A stretch of 64,000 nt of DNA from contig CASEAH010000082.1 of NCBI GenBank assembly GCA_949285935.1, positions 1 to 64,000 on the forward strand, in the 5' to 3' direction. Of this stretch, positions 8,624 through 17,144 are shown one piece after another (the first letter of the stretch is position 1; every line of letters starts with the position of its first letter). This stretch comes from an uncultured Oscillospiraceae bacterium. GTDB lineage: Bacteria > Bacillota > Clostridia > Oscillospirales > Ruminococcaceae. The translations under genes were made by a program, and so were the position numbers. The notes below the pieces were generated by a model that saw only the letters and a program-made list of their open reading frames with translations, made no database searches and was not told where the DNA came from.

Positions 8624-9649
8624 ATGAGCTATCAAATTGATTTCGGCATCTGGGGGGGGATTTTCGCTGTGCCCACTGCAGTCGCCGACGAACATTTAAA
8701 ATTCTGCTCCGAACAGCAGCTGAAGGTTTTGCTGTTGGCTCTCCGGGATGCCCCCAATCAGGTAGATGTCCCTTACATAGCCAAGCGCCTGGGACTGGAT
8801 GGCGGACAGGTGTGCGACTGTCTGGAATATTGGCAAAAAGCAGGGTTATTCTGTCACGTGGAAGGCTCCCCTGTTTCCGAACCGCCCCTGCGGCAAACCA
8901 GTGCACCGCCCGCGGTTTCTTCTGCCCCTCAGCCTCCTGCTGTTCCTGATTCCATATCTGTGGCTTCCACCGGACAAAAAATCACTACGGTCCATTCCCG
9001 TGCCAAGCTGACGCCATCGCAAATAAACGAGATGGGACGCAAAGACAAAAATATCCCTTTTCTGCTGGAGGAACTGCAGCAGCTGATGGCCAAGCCTCTC
9101 TCCCCCTCCGAGACGGAAACGGTGGTTTATCTGTACAGCTATCTGGATCTGACCCCAGACTATCTTTTGATGGCAGCCGAGTATTGCAAAAACATCGGAA
9201 AGCTCAGCATACGATATCTGGAGCGTCTGGTGACCGGCTGGGTAGACCAGGGAGTGGATTCTCACGAAAAAGCAGAGGCCCATATCCTGCGTCTGACACA
9301 GCGGGCCTCTAACGAAGGGCTGATCCGCACCATGTTTGGTCTGGGAGAACGTACCCTTTCCACCAAGGAACGGGATTTTATTGACTGCTGGTTTACTACC
9401 TACCATTTTTCCCCCGAAATGATCCAATTAGCCTACGACCGCACGGTGGATCTTACGGGAAAAACAGCCTTTCCCTATCTGAATAAAATCCTTACCCAAT
9501 GGTATCAGAACGGCATCACCTCTCCTCAGGCCGCCATGGAGGAAATGAATGGGCGGAAATCCGGAGGCACTCACATTCAGCAAAGCGCTCCGGCTTCTTA
9601 TGACCTGGGGGATATCCAGAAACTGCTGGAACTGAATTCCAAAACCTGA
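8624..9649 (+). CDS. DnaD domain primosomal protein
   Basis: About 341 residues. N-terminal winged-helix-like region (about 15-80, VPYIAKRLGLDGGQVCDCLE), a Pro/Ala-rich linker (about 85-110), then two DnaD/DnaB-II type helical domains (about 120-200 and 210-310, with SIRYLERLVTGWVDQGV and AFPYLNKILTQWYQNGI, the conserved YxxxI/L-xxW motifs). Such proteins remodel DNA and recruit the helicase loader at oriC or restart sites. The gene sits 33 bases ahead of a DnaC-like ATPase, its expected partner. Start uncertain between ATG 8615 and ATG 8624; GGATG lies just ahead of the second. Confidence 0.88.
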   Translation: MSYQIDFGIWGGIFAVPTAVADEHLKFCSEQQLKVLLLALRDAPNQVDVPYIAKRLGLDGGQVCDCLEYWQKAGLFCHVEGSPVSEPPLRQTSAPPAVSSAPQPPAVPDSISVASTGQKITTVHSRAKLTPSQINEMGRKDKNIPFLLEELQQLMAKPLSPSETETVVYLYSYLDLTPDYLLMAAEYCKNIGKLSIRYLERLVTGWVDQGVDSHEKAEAHILRLTQRASNEGLIRTMFGLGERTLSTKERDFIDCWFTTYHFSPEMIQLAYDRTVDLTGKTAFPYLNKILTQWYQNGITSPQAAMEEMNGRKSGGTHIQQSAPASYDLGDIQKLLELNSKT

Positions 9650-9682
9650 ACCCCTGAAAGCTACTGAAAGGCGGCGAACATT

Positions 9683-10681
9683 GTGTACAGTGAAAAAGCA
9701 TTGACAGCTGTAAATGACGCGCTGGCGTCCAGCAGGCAAAAGGCACTTTCGGACGCGGAAAGCCGCAAAGCCGACCTGTATGCCCGGGAACCCGCATTTG
9801 GTCAGCTGGAAAGCCAGGTGGCCCGCACCGGCGCGGAGATCGCTCTTTCGGCTTTTGGAGAGGATGCCTCTCAGCGGCTGCCTGTGCTGCGCCAACGGAT
9901 GGAAGAGCTGCGTCGAAAAAAGCGGGAGTTGTTGGCAGCCTACGGTCTGCCGGAAGATTATCTGGATCCTCATTTTTCTTGTTCACTCTGCCAGGATACC
10001 GGGTTTGTTTCCGGCAAGCGATGCTCCTGTTTTCGCCAGCGGCTTCAAAGCCTGAGCCGCAATAGTTTGCCCCAAAGTATGGGAAAAGGATTTGAAGATT
10101 TTGATTTGACCTATTATCCGGAGCAGGGGGATCGTCCCGGATCCTCTCCCCGCAGGCAGATGGCTCATATTCTGGAGCGTGTCAAGGAGTATGCAGATTG
10201 TTTCGGGCCAGGAAGCGGCAGCCTGCTTTTCCTGGGAAAAACCGGATTGGGAAAAACCCATTTGTCCATGGCGGTGGGCGGTACAATAGCGGCCCATGGA
10301 TTTTGGGTAGAATATACTTCAGCCCAATCCATGATTGATCGCTTTGAAAAGGTCCGGTTTGACCGCGGCGCTACCCCTGAGGACCGGGACTTTACATCAG
10401 GAGTCCTCCGCTGCGACCTTTTGATTTTGGATGACTTGGGATCGGAATTTATTACCAGCTTCTCCCAGTCTGTTCTCTATCATGTGCTTAATGAACGTTT
10501 AATGGCAGACCGCCCCATCTTGATCAGCACCAATCTGGACCCCGCTCAGCTGAACTCCGCTTATTCGGAACGCATTGCGTCCCGGGTACTTTGTGGATGT
10601 ACTGCCTATGCTTTTTCAGGCAAAGATATCCGTCTGGAAAAGAGACTTCGGCGAAAAACCGGACAGGAAGGACACAAATAA
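9683..10681 (+). CDS. DnaC/DnaI-like AAA+ replicative helicase loader
   Basis: 332 residues. An N-terminal coiled region (about 20-90) is followed by a zinc-binding cluster (Cys100, Cys103, Cys114, Cys116) as in DnaI/DnaC, and an AAA+ module: Walker A GKTGLGKT (185-192), Walker B LLILDD (246-251) and sensor-like LISTNL. Expected to load the DnaB-type helicase onto single-stranded DNA. GTG start at 9683 with AAAGGCGG eight bases upstream. Directly follows the DnaD-domain gene, forming a primosome pair as in many Clostridia. Confidence 0.92.
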   Translation: MYSEKALTAVNDALASSRQKALSDAESRKADLYAREPAFGQLESQVARTGAEIALSAFGEDASQRLPVLRQRMEELRRKKRELLAAYGLPEDYLDPHFSCSLCQDTGFVSGKRCSCFRQRLQSLSRNSLPQSMGKGFEDFDLTYYPEQGDRPGSSPRRQMAHILERVKEYADCFGPGSGSLLFLGKTGLGKTHLSMAVGGTIAAHGFWVEYTSAQSMIDRFEKVRFDRGATPEDRDFTSGVLRCDLLILDDLGSEFITSFSQSVLYHVLNERLMADRPILISTNLDPAQLNSAYSERIASRVLCGCTAYAFSGKDIRLEKRLRRKTGQEGHK

Positions 10682-10723
10682 AAGCGCATTTTATCTGTAA
10701 TGCCATTTAACTTTACATCCGAA

Positions 10724-10759
10724 AAAAGCCTCTGTTAAACGGATCTTCAGGCTTTTATT
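10724..10759 (+). terminator. Possible terminator after the helicase-loader gene
   Basis: Eight-base stem (10724-10731 with 10749-10756), 17-base loop, weak tail ATTG. Confidence 0.4.
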
Positions 10760-11130
10760 GCAGTTCATTTCATACTGATCATGAGCCCATTGCGGAACCA
10801 TCATCTTCCTGCCTGCGGCTTTGGATGTGGGATCATCCCTTTCCGCCGCTTGTCTTTGCTGCCTCCTCAGCAGGTAATGGATCTTCTATCCTTCTGCTCT
10901 GCAATTACACTTCGCCGGATGCTTGGAGTAAAAAACAAGTGCTATAATAATCAAGCCCCCCGGCTTGCCCTAAGGTTCAAGGAAGTCATAGAAGAGCTAA
11001 ATCCCTCTCAAGTGGCGCTTTCTGCCCCTTACACTACTTACTCTCCCCTGTAAATGTATTCTTTGGGCTTTATTCCGCTTCTCTTGGCTTTTTAATAACC
11101 TCTCACTTCACTCAAAGATAAAGCTTTTTT
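10760..11130. other. Intergenic stretch with an orphan promoter
   Basis: Gap between convergent units. It holds an extended -10 element (10940-10948) on the plus strand with no protein gene behind it, and a small hairpin at 10953-10966. No RNA family recognised. Confidence 0.45.
10940..10948 (+). promoter_or_regulatory. Orphan extended -10 promoter
   Basis: TGCTATAAT, perfect extended -10. The next terminator on this strand is at 11167-11212, which would give an RNA of about 260 bases with no credible open frame. Confidence 0.35.
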
Positions 11131-11147
11131 CCCCGGCAAAGCCGGGG
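11131..11147. repeat. Short GC-rich hairpin
   Basis: Perfect seven-base stem (11131-11137 with 11141-11147), loop AAA; T-run lies on the 5' side of the plus strand, so not a normal terminator. Confidence 0.5.
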
Positions 11148-11166
11148 TTGCCTTTGCTAAAGCATA

Positions 11167-11215
11167 AAAAAACAGGATCCCTTGTGACAAAGCGCAAGGG
11201 ATCCTGTTTTTTAGT
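11167..11215. terminator. Terminator of the rnf operon, possibly bidirectional
   Basis: Perfect 18-base stem (11167-11184 with 11195-11212), ten-base loop, with A/T runs on both flanks; lies 11 bases beyond the rnfB stop. Confidence 0.9.
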
Positions 11216-11225
11216 TTTCAGTTCT

Positions 11226-12011
11226 TTATCTGGCCATTTTGATGACCTTGGTGGGACAAACTTCCACACAGGCACCACAATTGGTACATTTATCGGGATC
11301 GATAGAAGCCAGGTTATCCGTAACGGTGATTGCACCGTACTGGCAGGTTTTCTGGCACTTCATGCAGCCGATGCAGCCCGCCTTGCATACCTTGCGGGTA
11401 TAGGCGCCCTTATCATGGGAAGAGCAAGCCACATGGACCAGACTGGTCTCTTTAATCAAAGTAAGCAGATGGTTGGGGCAGGCCTTGGTGCAGGCTCCGC
11501 AGCCGGTGCACAGATCCCGGTCTACCACCACCAAACCATTTTCCACCTGCAGCGCGCCGAACTTACAGACCGCTACACAGTCGCCAAAACCCAGGCAACC
11601 ATGAGAACAGCTTCTGCGGCCCTGATAGAAAGAATTGCAGGCCTCGCAGGTATGGGGTCCCTGATAATCCATGACATATTCGCTGGTGTCAAAGGTGCCG
11701 GCGCATTTGACCGCCGCCTTCATCTCCACTACGTCCTCAAACTCAACGCCCAGGATCTCAGCGATCTTCCGGGCAGCGGCATCGCCGCCGGGGGTGCACA
11801 GATTGGTTTTAAGGCCGGGATTTTCCGCCAGGTGCTTGGCATAGTCGTCACAACCTGCAAAGCCGCAAGCGCCGCAGTTGGCTCCGGGAAGAGCCGCGCG
11901 GATATCTTCAGCGGTCTGATTGGTTTCCACAGCCATAAATTTGGATGCAACCACCAGGAGAAGCGCACAGGCCACGCCAATGCCGCCGACAATCAAAACA
12001 GTTGTCATCAT
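11226..12011 (-). CDS. rnfB: Rnf complex subunit RnfB (polyferredoxin)
   Basis: Entry point of electrons from reduced ferredoxin into the Rnf complex. 261 residues: one N-terminal membrane helix (about 4-26), a 4Fe-4S cluster domain with Cys46, Cys49, Cys54 and Cys72, then several CxxCxxCxxxC ferredoxin-type motifs (for example CTGCGACTKACP, CIGCMKCQKTCQ, CTNCGACVEVCP) up to the C-terminus. Clostridial RnfB proteins carry more clusters than proteobacterial ones and this fits. Last gene of the rnfCDGEAB order, 18 bases after rnfA, followed by a strong terminator. Confidence 0.97.
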   Translation of the reverse strand: MMTTVLIVGGIGVACALLLVVASKFMAVETNQTAEDIRAALPGANCGACGFAGCDDYAKHLAENPGLKTNLCTPGGDAAARKIAEILGVEFEDVVEMKAAVKCAGTFDTSEYVMDYQGPHTCEACNSFYQGRRSCSHGCLGFGDCVAVCKFGALQVENGLVVVDRDLCTGCGACTKACPNHLLTLIKETSLVHVACSSHDKGAYTRKVCKAGCIGCMKCQKTCQYGAITVTDNLASIDPDKCTNCGACVEVCPTKVIKMAR

Positions 12012-12029
12012 AAAGCCTACTCTCCTCCC

Positions 12030-12629
12030 TTATTTGATCATGCCTTCGATGACGCCCCCGAAGCCCATAAAGGAAACGGAAACGATGGACGCGGCAGCCA
12101 GGGTGATGGGAATTCCTTTCCAGCATTCAGGAATATCCGAGTTTTCGATTCTGGAACGGACGCCGCAGAACAGCACCATAGCCAGCATGAAGCCAAGTCC
12201 CGCACCCAGAGAGTTTACCATGGATTCAATAAAGCCATATTTTTCATCAATGTTCAGCACCGTTACACCCAAAACAGCGCAGTTGGTGGTGATCAAGGGC
12301 AGATAAATACCCAGGCTCTTATGAAGGGCGGGAACAAACTTTTTCAGCACCATTTCCACCAGCTGGACCAGAGAAGCGATGATAAGAATAAATACCAGCG
12401 TCTGCATATATGCCATCTTCCGAGGCTCCAGAATATAGGTGTAAATAGGCCAGGTTGCGGCGGTGGCCATCAGCATAACAAAGATAACGGCCAAGCTCAT
12501 GCCCACGGCAGAATCCAGCTTTTTGGAGACTCCGAGAAAGGGGCAGATTCCCAAAAATTTGTTCAGAACAAAGTTGTTTACCAGAATGGCACTGAACAAA
12601 ATGACAATCAGATCGGTAACAGTCGGCAT
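12030..12629 (-). CDS. rnfA: Rnf complex membrane subunit RnfA
   Basis: 199 residues, six predicted membrane helices. Hallmark N-terminal segment NNFVLNKFLGICPFLGVSKK (about 18-37) includes the conserved cysteine that, with its RnfE counterpart, ligates an intramembrane FeS centre in the related Nqr/Rnf structures. TNCAVLG in the later half is the second conserved motif. Pairs with RnfE as a pseudo-symmetric ion-translocating core. Three bases separate it from rnfE. Confidence 0.97.
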   Translation of the reverse strand: MPTVTDLIVILFSAILVNNFVLNKFLGICPFLGVSKKLDSAVGMSLAVIFVMLMATAATWPIYTYILEPRKMAYMQTLVFILIIASLVQLVEMVLKKFVPALHKSLGIYLPLITTNCAVLGVTVLNIDEKYGFIESMVNSLGAGLGFMLAMVLFCGVRSRIENSDIPECWKGIPITLAAASIVSVSFMGFGGVIEGMIK

Positions 12630-12632
12630 TGT

Positions 12633-13301
12633 TTAGCACCCTCCTTCCGCTTCAGCCTGACAGGCTCCGTGAGAGGGGCAACCGGCGCAGGCGATTTTCT
12701 TTTTCTTGATGGCCTTGCCGTGGGTCAGCTTATTCACAATGGCAATGATGGTACCAAAGGTAAAGAAGCCGCCGGGAGCCATGCCCATGATGGTGATGGG
12801 ATCCCACAAATCAGCAGTAAGTTTGATGCCGCACCAGGTACCGCTGCCCAGGATTTCGCGGATGGTACCCATGCAGAAGAGGGCAAAAGTAAAGCCCAGT
12901 CCCATACCGATACCGTCAAGAGCGGAATCCAGCACAGAATTCTTGTTGGCAAACATCTCAGCCCGGCCCAGGATGATGCAGTTGACCACAATCAGAGGAA
13001 TAAAAATTCCCAGAGTCTTATAGAGCTGCTGCACGTATGCCTGCATCAGCAGCTGTACCACGGTAACGAAGCCAGCGATAACCACAATATAACATGGAAT
13101 GCGCACTTTATCGGGAATAACCTTTTTCAGCAAAGAAATGGCGATATTGGAGCCAAGCAGCACAAAAGTGGCGGCAATCCCCATGCCCAGACCGTTGAGT
13201 ACCGAGGTGGAAGTAGCCAGAGTGGGGCAAGTACCCAGCACCAGTACCAGCACCGGGTTTTCCTTAATGATGCCGTTAAGGAGAATCTTTAATTTTTTCA
13301 T
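12633..13301 (-). CDS. rnfE: Rnf complex membrane subunit RnfE with Cys-rich tail
   Basis: 222 residues, six predicted helices, homologous to RnfA: NPVLVLVLGTCPTLATSTS near the N-terminus carries the conserved Cys, and VNCIILGRAE is the later motif. The start is ATG 13301 with GGAAGGAG nine bases upstream, four bases after the rnfG stop; a longer in-frame extension upstream overlaps rnfG and is unlikely. The C-terminus (about 200-222) ends in a cysteine-rich tail with CAGCPSHGAC and a terminal Cys, a possible metal site of unknown role. Confidence 0.95.
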   Translation of the reverse strand: MKKLKILLNGIIKENPVLVLVLGTCPTLATSTSVLNGLGMGIAATFVLLGSNIAISLLKKVIPDKVRIPCYIVVIAGFVTVVQLLMQAYVQQLYKTLGIFIPLIVVNCIILGRAEMFANKNSVLDSALDGIGMGLGFTFALFCMGTIREILGSGTWCGIKLTADLWDPITIMGMAPGGFFTFGTIIAIVNKLTHGKAIKKKKIACAGCPSHGACQAEAEGGC

Positions 13302-13305
13302 CTCG

Positions 13306-14238
13306 TTACGCTCCTTCCGAAACAGTCTGAAGGGCGGGGACCAGATCCAGAGCGGCCTGTACAGCCTTCTTGAAACCATTGCTGCTCTCGGTAGCGCCGG
13401 AAACAGCAGTGATTCCGTCCAGGTTGTCCCTTCCCACATACTGGGAAGTATAGGCCTCCTCCCCTACCTGTGTGCCCACACCGGCAGTTTCATCATTGGC
13501 TCCCAGAGCCACCCCGACAATTTTGCCATCGGGACCTATGCCGGTATAGACTTCCATGGGATGATCTGCGTCAGAATACCCCTGAGCCTTGGTAACGATC
13601 AGCCAGCCCTTATCTTCCGCCTGATAGGCGCGGACAGCGCCTTCCAGGGTAATCTCAGTCAGCTCTGTTTCAGGGAAAATCTGCTCTTCGGGGCTCTTAG
13701 GTTCCTCAATGCCCACATCCACGCCCGCCAACTGGCCAAATGCCTGGAAAGCGGTGGTTACAGCCTGTTTGAAGGCAGTGGAAGAGATGGTGGCGCCGGA
13801 AATAGCGGTGACTCCATCCAGACTGGCATCTTTATTGGCATATTGGCTGGTGTACTCTTCCTCGCCGGTCCGGGAGCCCAGACCGGGAGTCTCGCTGTTG
13901 TCCATCAGCTTTACCTTTTCAATGGTGCCGTCGGATTTAATGCCGGTCATTACATTGAGCGGTCCGCCATAGCCTTTGGCAGAGGTGGTAAATACGTAGC
14001 CTGCTCCGTTGGTAGCTTTGTAGGCTTCCACAACCCCCTCCATACCGGAGGTGTCCACCTTCTCAAAGCCGTCCGCCGTGGACAGGACCTCCGCCCGTGC
14101 GGCATCCGCTTCCCGCTGAGCCGCAAGATCGATAATGGGCTTGGTGGTGTTGTAGGTAAGTGCCAGCGCGGCAGAAATCACTACACAGATGGCGGTCAGG
14201 ACCACTGCGGGGATCACAGATTCTTTAACAAAATTCAT
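13306..14238 (-). CDS. rnfG: Rnf complex subunit RnfG with two tandem FMN-binding domains
   Basis: 310 residues against about 180-210 in most RnfG proteins. One N-terminal membrane helix (about 7-28), then two homologous FMN-binding domains (about 70-165 and 200-298). Both repeats carry EEEYTSQY/EEAYTSQY and the covalent-flavin motif LDGVTAISGAT (Thr150) and LDGITAVSGAT (Thr283), so both may hold FMN through a phosphoester bond. Located on the outer face, it passes electrons within the Rnf complex. The flavin transferase ApbE needed for this is not in the window. Overlaps the rnfD stop by four bases. Confidence 0.95.
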   Translation of the reverse strand: MNFVKESVIPAVVLTAICVVISAALALTYNTTKPIIDLAAQREADAARAEVLSTADGFEKVDTSGMEGVVEAYKATNGAGYVFTTSAKGYGGPLNVMTGIKSDGTIEKVKLMDNSETPGLGSRTGEEEYTSQYANKDASLDGVTAISGATISSTAFKQAVTTAFQAFGQLAGVDVGIEEPKSPEEQIFPETELTEITLEGAVRAYQAEDKGWLIVTKAQGYSDADHPMEVYTGIGPDGKIVGVALGANDETAGVGTQVGEEAYTSQYVGRDNLDGITAVSGATESSNGFKKAVQAALDLVPALQTVSEGA

Positions 14239-15179
14239 TGCGAAACACCCCCAAACGGCATCTTATTAAAGGCCTTGTCGATATGCGGGGTCACGATGTT
14301 CATCAGAAGAATAGCAAAAGACATGCCTTCCGGATAGTTGCCATAGGCCCGGATCAGCATGGTGATCACACCGATGCCGATGCCGTAGATCAGTTTGCCC
14401 ATTTCCCGGGTGGGAGAAGTAACATAGTCGGTGGCCATGAAGAAGGCACCCAGCAGCATACCACCGCTGAGAAGCTGATAAACAGGATCCAGACCGGTAA
14501 GCAGGGACATAACCACCGCAGTGCCCAGAATGGTCAGCGGAATGGTCGGGGTAATCACTTTGCGGACGATCAGATAAATACCGCCAACGATCAGCGCCAG
14601 AGCGCAGGTTTCGCCCAGACAGCCGCCCCGGACACCCAACAGGAAATTGATCACCGGGGGAACATCCGCCACATTGCCGCCTTTGGTAAGGATCGCCAAG
14701 GGGGTAGCGCTGGAAACCACTTCCGCAGCGTTCAGGTAGGCATTGGGAAGGGGCCAGGTGGTCATATGGGTGGAGAAGGAAATCAGAAGCACGATACGGG
14801 CCACAATGGCAGGATTGGCAAAGTTATCTCCAATACCGCCAAAGAGCTGCTTTACCGCCACAATAGCCACCAGACAGCCGAATACCGCCATCCAGATGGG
14901 AAGACTGGCAGGAACATTGAAGGCCACCAGCATACCGGTAACAACGGCGCTCAAATCTCCCACCGTGTTGGTACGTTTGGTAATCAGACGGAAAATATAC
15001 TCAAAAAACACACTGGAAGCAACACACACACAAATCAGCACCAGTGCCCGGACGCCAAATACCACAACCGAAACCAGCGCGGCCGGCAGCATGGCAATAA
15101 TTACATCCAGCATAATGGAGCTGGTGGAAACCCTGTCCCGCACATGAGGAGAGGGCGCTACAATCAGATGATTAGACAC
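14235..15179 (-). CDS. rnfD: Rnf complex membrane subunit RnfD
   Basis: 314 residues, normal length, about nine to ten predicted helices. SPHVRDRVSTSSIMLDVI near the N-terminus is typical; the segment VVSSATPLA contains Thr159, the counterpart of the threonine that carries covalent FMN in NqrB/RnfD. GAFFMATDYVTSP (about 246-258) is the second signature. Lies 14 bases after rnfC and overlaps rnfG by four bases; same operon. Confidence 0.97.
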   Translation of the reverse strand: MSNHLIVAPSPHVRDRVSTSSIMLDVIIAMLPAALVSVVVFGVRALVLICVCVASSVFFEYIFRLITKRTNTVGDLSAVVTGMLVAFNVPASLPIWMAVFGCLVAIVAVKQLFGGIGDNFANPAIVARIVLLISFSTHMTTWPLPNAYLNAAEVVSSATPLAILTKGGNVADVPPVINFLLGVRGGCLGETCALALIVGGIYLIVRKVITPTIPLTILGTAVVMSLLTGLDPVYQLLSGGMLLGAFFMATDYVTSPTREMGKLIYGIGIGVITMLIRAYGNYPEGMSFAILLMNIVTPHIDKAFNKMPFGGVSQ

Positions 15180-15193
15180 TTAGGCACACCCCC

Positions 15194-16498
15194 TTAGTTT
15201 TTGGCTTCTCTGAGAAGCTTCTTGCCCAGTTTGTTGGACATGACCAGGTACCGTTTGGCCGGACAGACATAAGAACAGCATCCGCACTCCATGCACAGGT
15301 TGACCTTCAGGTCCCGCAGTGCCTGAAGATTGCGGGTACGGTAAGCCTTGTCCAGCTTGGCGGGGGCCAGACCGAAGGGGCAGGCTCTCAGGCAGCGGCC
15401 ACAACGAATGCAGGCAGTTTCAAATTCCTGGCGGCTTTCCTTTTCGTCAAAAGCCAGAATGGCATTGTTGTTTTTAACCAGGGGGAACTCGTCCGACGGC
15501 ACTGCAATGCCCATCATGGGACCGCCCATAAGGATCTTTTTTGCTTCGGCCTTGTAGCCGCCGCAGAAAGCAATAATATCCTTGATGGAAGTTCCGATGG
15601 GGACAATCACATTCTTGGGTTCCGCTACTGCGGAGCCGTCCACAGTAATGGTCTTTTCCACCAGGGGCATGCCGGTTTTGAGAAAATCGGCCAGCTTGGC
15701 GCAGGTTGTAACGTTAAGCACCACCACGCCGGCATCAGCGGGAAGCTTCCCTTCCATCACTACCCGGCCGGTGGTCTCATAAATCAGCACTTTTTCTGCG
15801 CCCTGGGGATATTTGGACCGGAGGGTCTGAACGGAAACGCCCTCCATGGAAGCTACGGCGGCGGTCAGTTTGGCAATGGCTTCGGGCTTGTTATCCTCAA
15901 TGCCGATCACCACTTTTTTGACACCCAGATATTTCTTCACCACCGAGATGCCTTCCAGCAGGCTGTCAGTATGGTCCAGCATCAGACGCATATCGCAGGT
16001 GATATACGGCTCGCACTCCGCGCCGTTGATGACCAGAGTGTCCACCTCGGAAAGATTTTTGGGATTGAGCTTGATATGGGTGGGGAAACCCGCGCCTCCC
16101 AAGCCTACCAGGCCGCACTTGCGGGCCGCAGCCACCAGATCGGCGTGGCTGTTGATCTGGGGTACCTCCAGATCAGGGCAGACGGTCTGCTGCCCATCGG
16201 TAGTGATCACCGCAGCCTTGCACTTGGCACCCATGGCGGTGATGAATTCCTCGATGGCGGTAACCGTTCCGGACACACTGGAATAGATGGGAGAGGAAAG
16301 GAACGCTCCCGAATCGCCGATCAGCTGTCCCACCGTAACGCTGTCCCCTACCTTTACCAGCAGGTCGCAGGGCGCTCCCATATGCTGGATCATGGGGATC
16401 GTTACCTTTTCCGGCACGGGCATCCTGACCGCTTTCAGATTGGCGGTGTTTTTGGAATGTTTCACCTTCACACCTTGCAGAGATTTTGGCACTTGCAC
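15194..16498 (-). CDS. rnfC: Rnf complex subunit RnfC (NADH-side)
   Basis: 434 residues. N-terminal biotinyl/lipoyl-like region (about 40-75), a flavin/NAD-binding domain with GLGGAGFPTHIKLNP and INGAECEPYITCD, an SLBB-like region, and two C-terminal 4Fe-4S motifs CIRCGRCLRACP and CMECGCCSYVCP. It is the soluble subunit that exchanges electrons with NAD. First of the six rnf genes, 30 bases after the Gx transporter gene, so the two are probably co-transcribed. Confidence 0.97.
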   Translation of the reverse strand: MQVPKSLQGVKVKHSKNTANLKAVRMPVPEKVTIPMIQHMGAPCDLLVKVGDSVTVGQLIGDSGAFLSSPIYSSVSGTVTAIEEFITAMGAKCKAAVITTDGQQTVCPDLEVPQINSHADLVAAARKCGLVGLGGAGFPTHIKLNPKNLSEVDTLVINGAECEPYITCDMRLMLDHTDSLLEGISVVKKYLGVKKVVIGIEDNKPEAIAKLTAAVASMEGVSVQTLRSKYPQGAEKVLIYETTGRVVMEGKLPADAGVVVLNVTTCAKLADFLKTGMPLVEKTITVDGSAVAEPKNVIVPIGTSIKDIIAFCGGYKAEAKKILMGGPMMGIAVPSDEFPLVKNNNAILAFDEKESRQEFETACIRCGRCLRACPFGLAPAKLDKAYRTRNLQALRDLKVNLCMECGCCSYVCPAKRYLVMSNKLGKKLLREAKN

Positions 16499-16528
16499 AT
16501 CCCTCCAAAAAAATCTTCCATTGACATT

Positions 16529-17062
16529 TTATCGATGAAGCCTGTTGATGTAAGGCAGTATCACCTGAAGCATTTTTCCGGTAATCATCCCTGTGGCGAA
16601 GCCTGCCAGCAGCACTACCGGAAGGTAGGCAGTCACCTTCAGGGTACCCAAAATAAAGATGGCTGCAATAATTTGTCCGCCGTTATGGGCAGTGGCTCCC
16701 AAGACGCTCAGGAGGAGATAGTCCTGTTTTTTACCCAGCAAAAAGCCTGCCAGCAGCATACACACCACCGATGCTACCCCTCCCGAGAGGCTCATAACGG
16801 CACTGACCAGGCCCCGGGTCAAAAAAACAAAGCCTGATTTAAGAACCGCAATGGTGATCCCCTCTCTGGGGCCCAGAGTGAAAAGGGCATACATGGTGAC
16901 AATATTGCTTAACCCCAGCTTAAAGCCTGGCGGCAGCATGGGAAGCACCGGCAGAATCATTTCCACAAAGCTCAGGGCCATGGCGGTGGCAAAAAGAAGC
17001 CCCAGAAAGGCAACCCGTTTAGCCGGCTGGGCCTGGGTTTCCCGGCGTTTCGGCTGGCTCAT
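16529..17062 (-). CDS. Gx transporter family membrane protein (Hpre_diP_synt_I type)
   Basis: 177 residues with five or six predicted helices; signatures MLPPGFKLGLSNIVTMYA, GGVASVVCMLL and GATAHNGGQI belong to the family once called heptaprenyl diphosphate synthase component I, now seen as an ECF-type S-component-like transporter of unknown substrate. It often accompanies rnf and apbE genes in Clostridia, which suggests a role linked to flavin or lipid maturation of Rnf; this is inference. ATG start with GGGAG upstream. Confidence 0.87.
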   Translation of the reverse strand: MSQPKRRETQAQPAKRVAFLGLLFATAMALSFVEMILPVLPMLPPGFKLGLSNIVTMYALFTLGPREGITIAVLKSGFVFLTRGLVSAVMSLSGGVASVVCMLLAGFLLGKKQDYLLLSVLGATAHNGGQIIAAIFILGTLKVTAYLPVVLLAGFATGMITGKMLQVILPYINRLHR

Positions 17063-17093
17063 AACTCACTCCCAAATAAGGCGTTACAGAGGA

Positions 17094-17126
17094 AGTACTG
17101 GCGGAGTGGTGTGCTCCGCCAGTACT
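17094..17126 (-). terminator. Hairpin between CD1247-type gene and Gx transporter gene
   Basis: Perfect 13-base stem (17094-17106 with 17114-17126), seven-base loop; no strong T-run on the minus strand, so termination may be partial. Confidence 0.5.
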
Positions 17127-17144
17127 GTCGTCGTTAATTATTTG

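Noticed and set aside
10781..11053. 90-codon plus-strand frame in the gap before rnfB
   Set aside because: Crosses an extended -10 promoter, has no Shine-Dalgarno site and no family resemblance.
11148..13292. 714-codon open frame on the plus strand opposite rnfB, rnfA and rnfE
   Set aside because: It is antisense to three clearly identified Rnf genes and has the low-complexity His/Gln/Asn-rich composition of a shadow frame; no domain and no ribosome-binding site.
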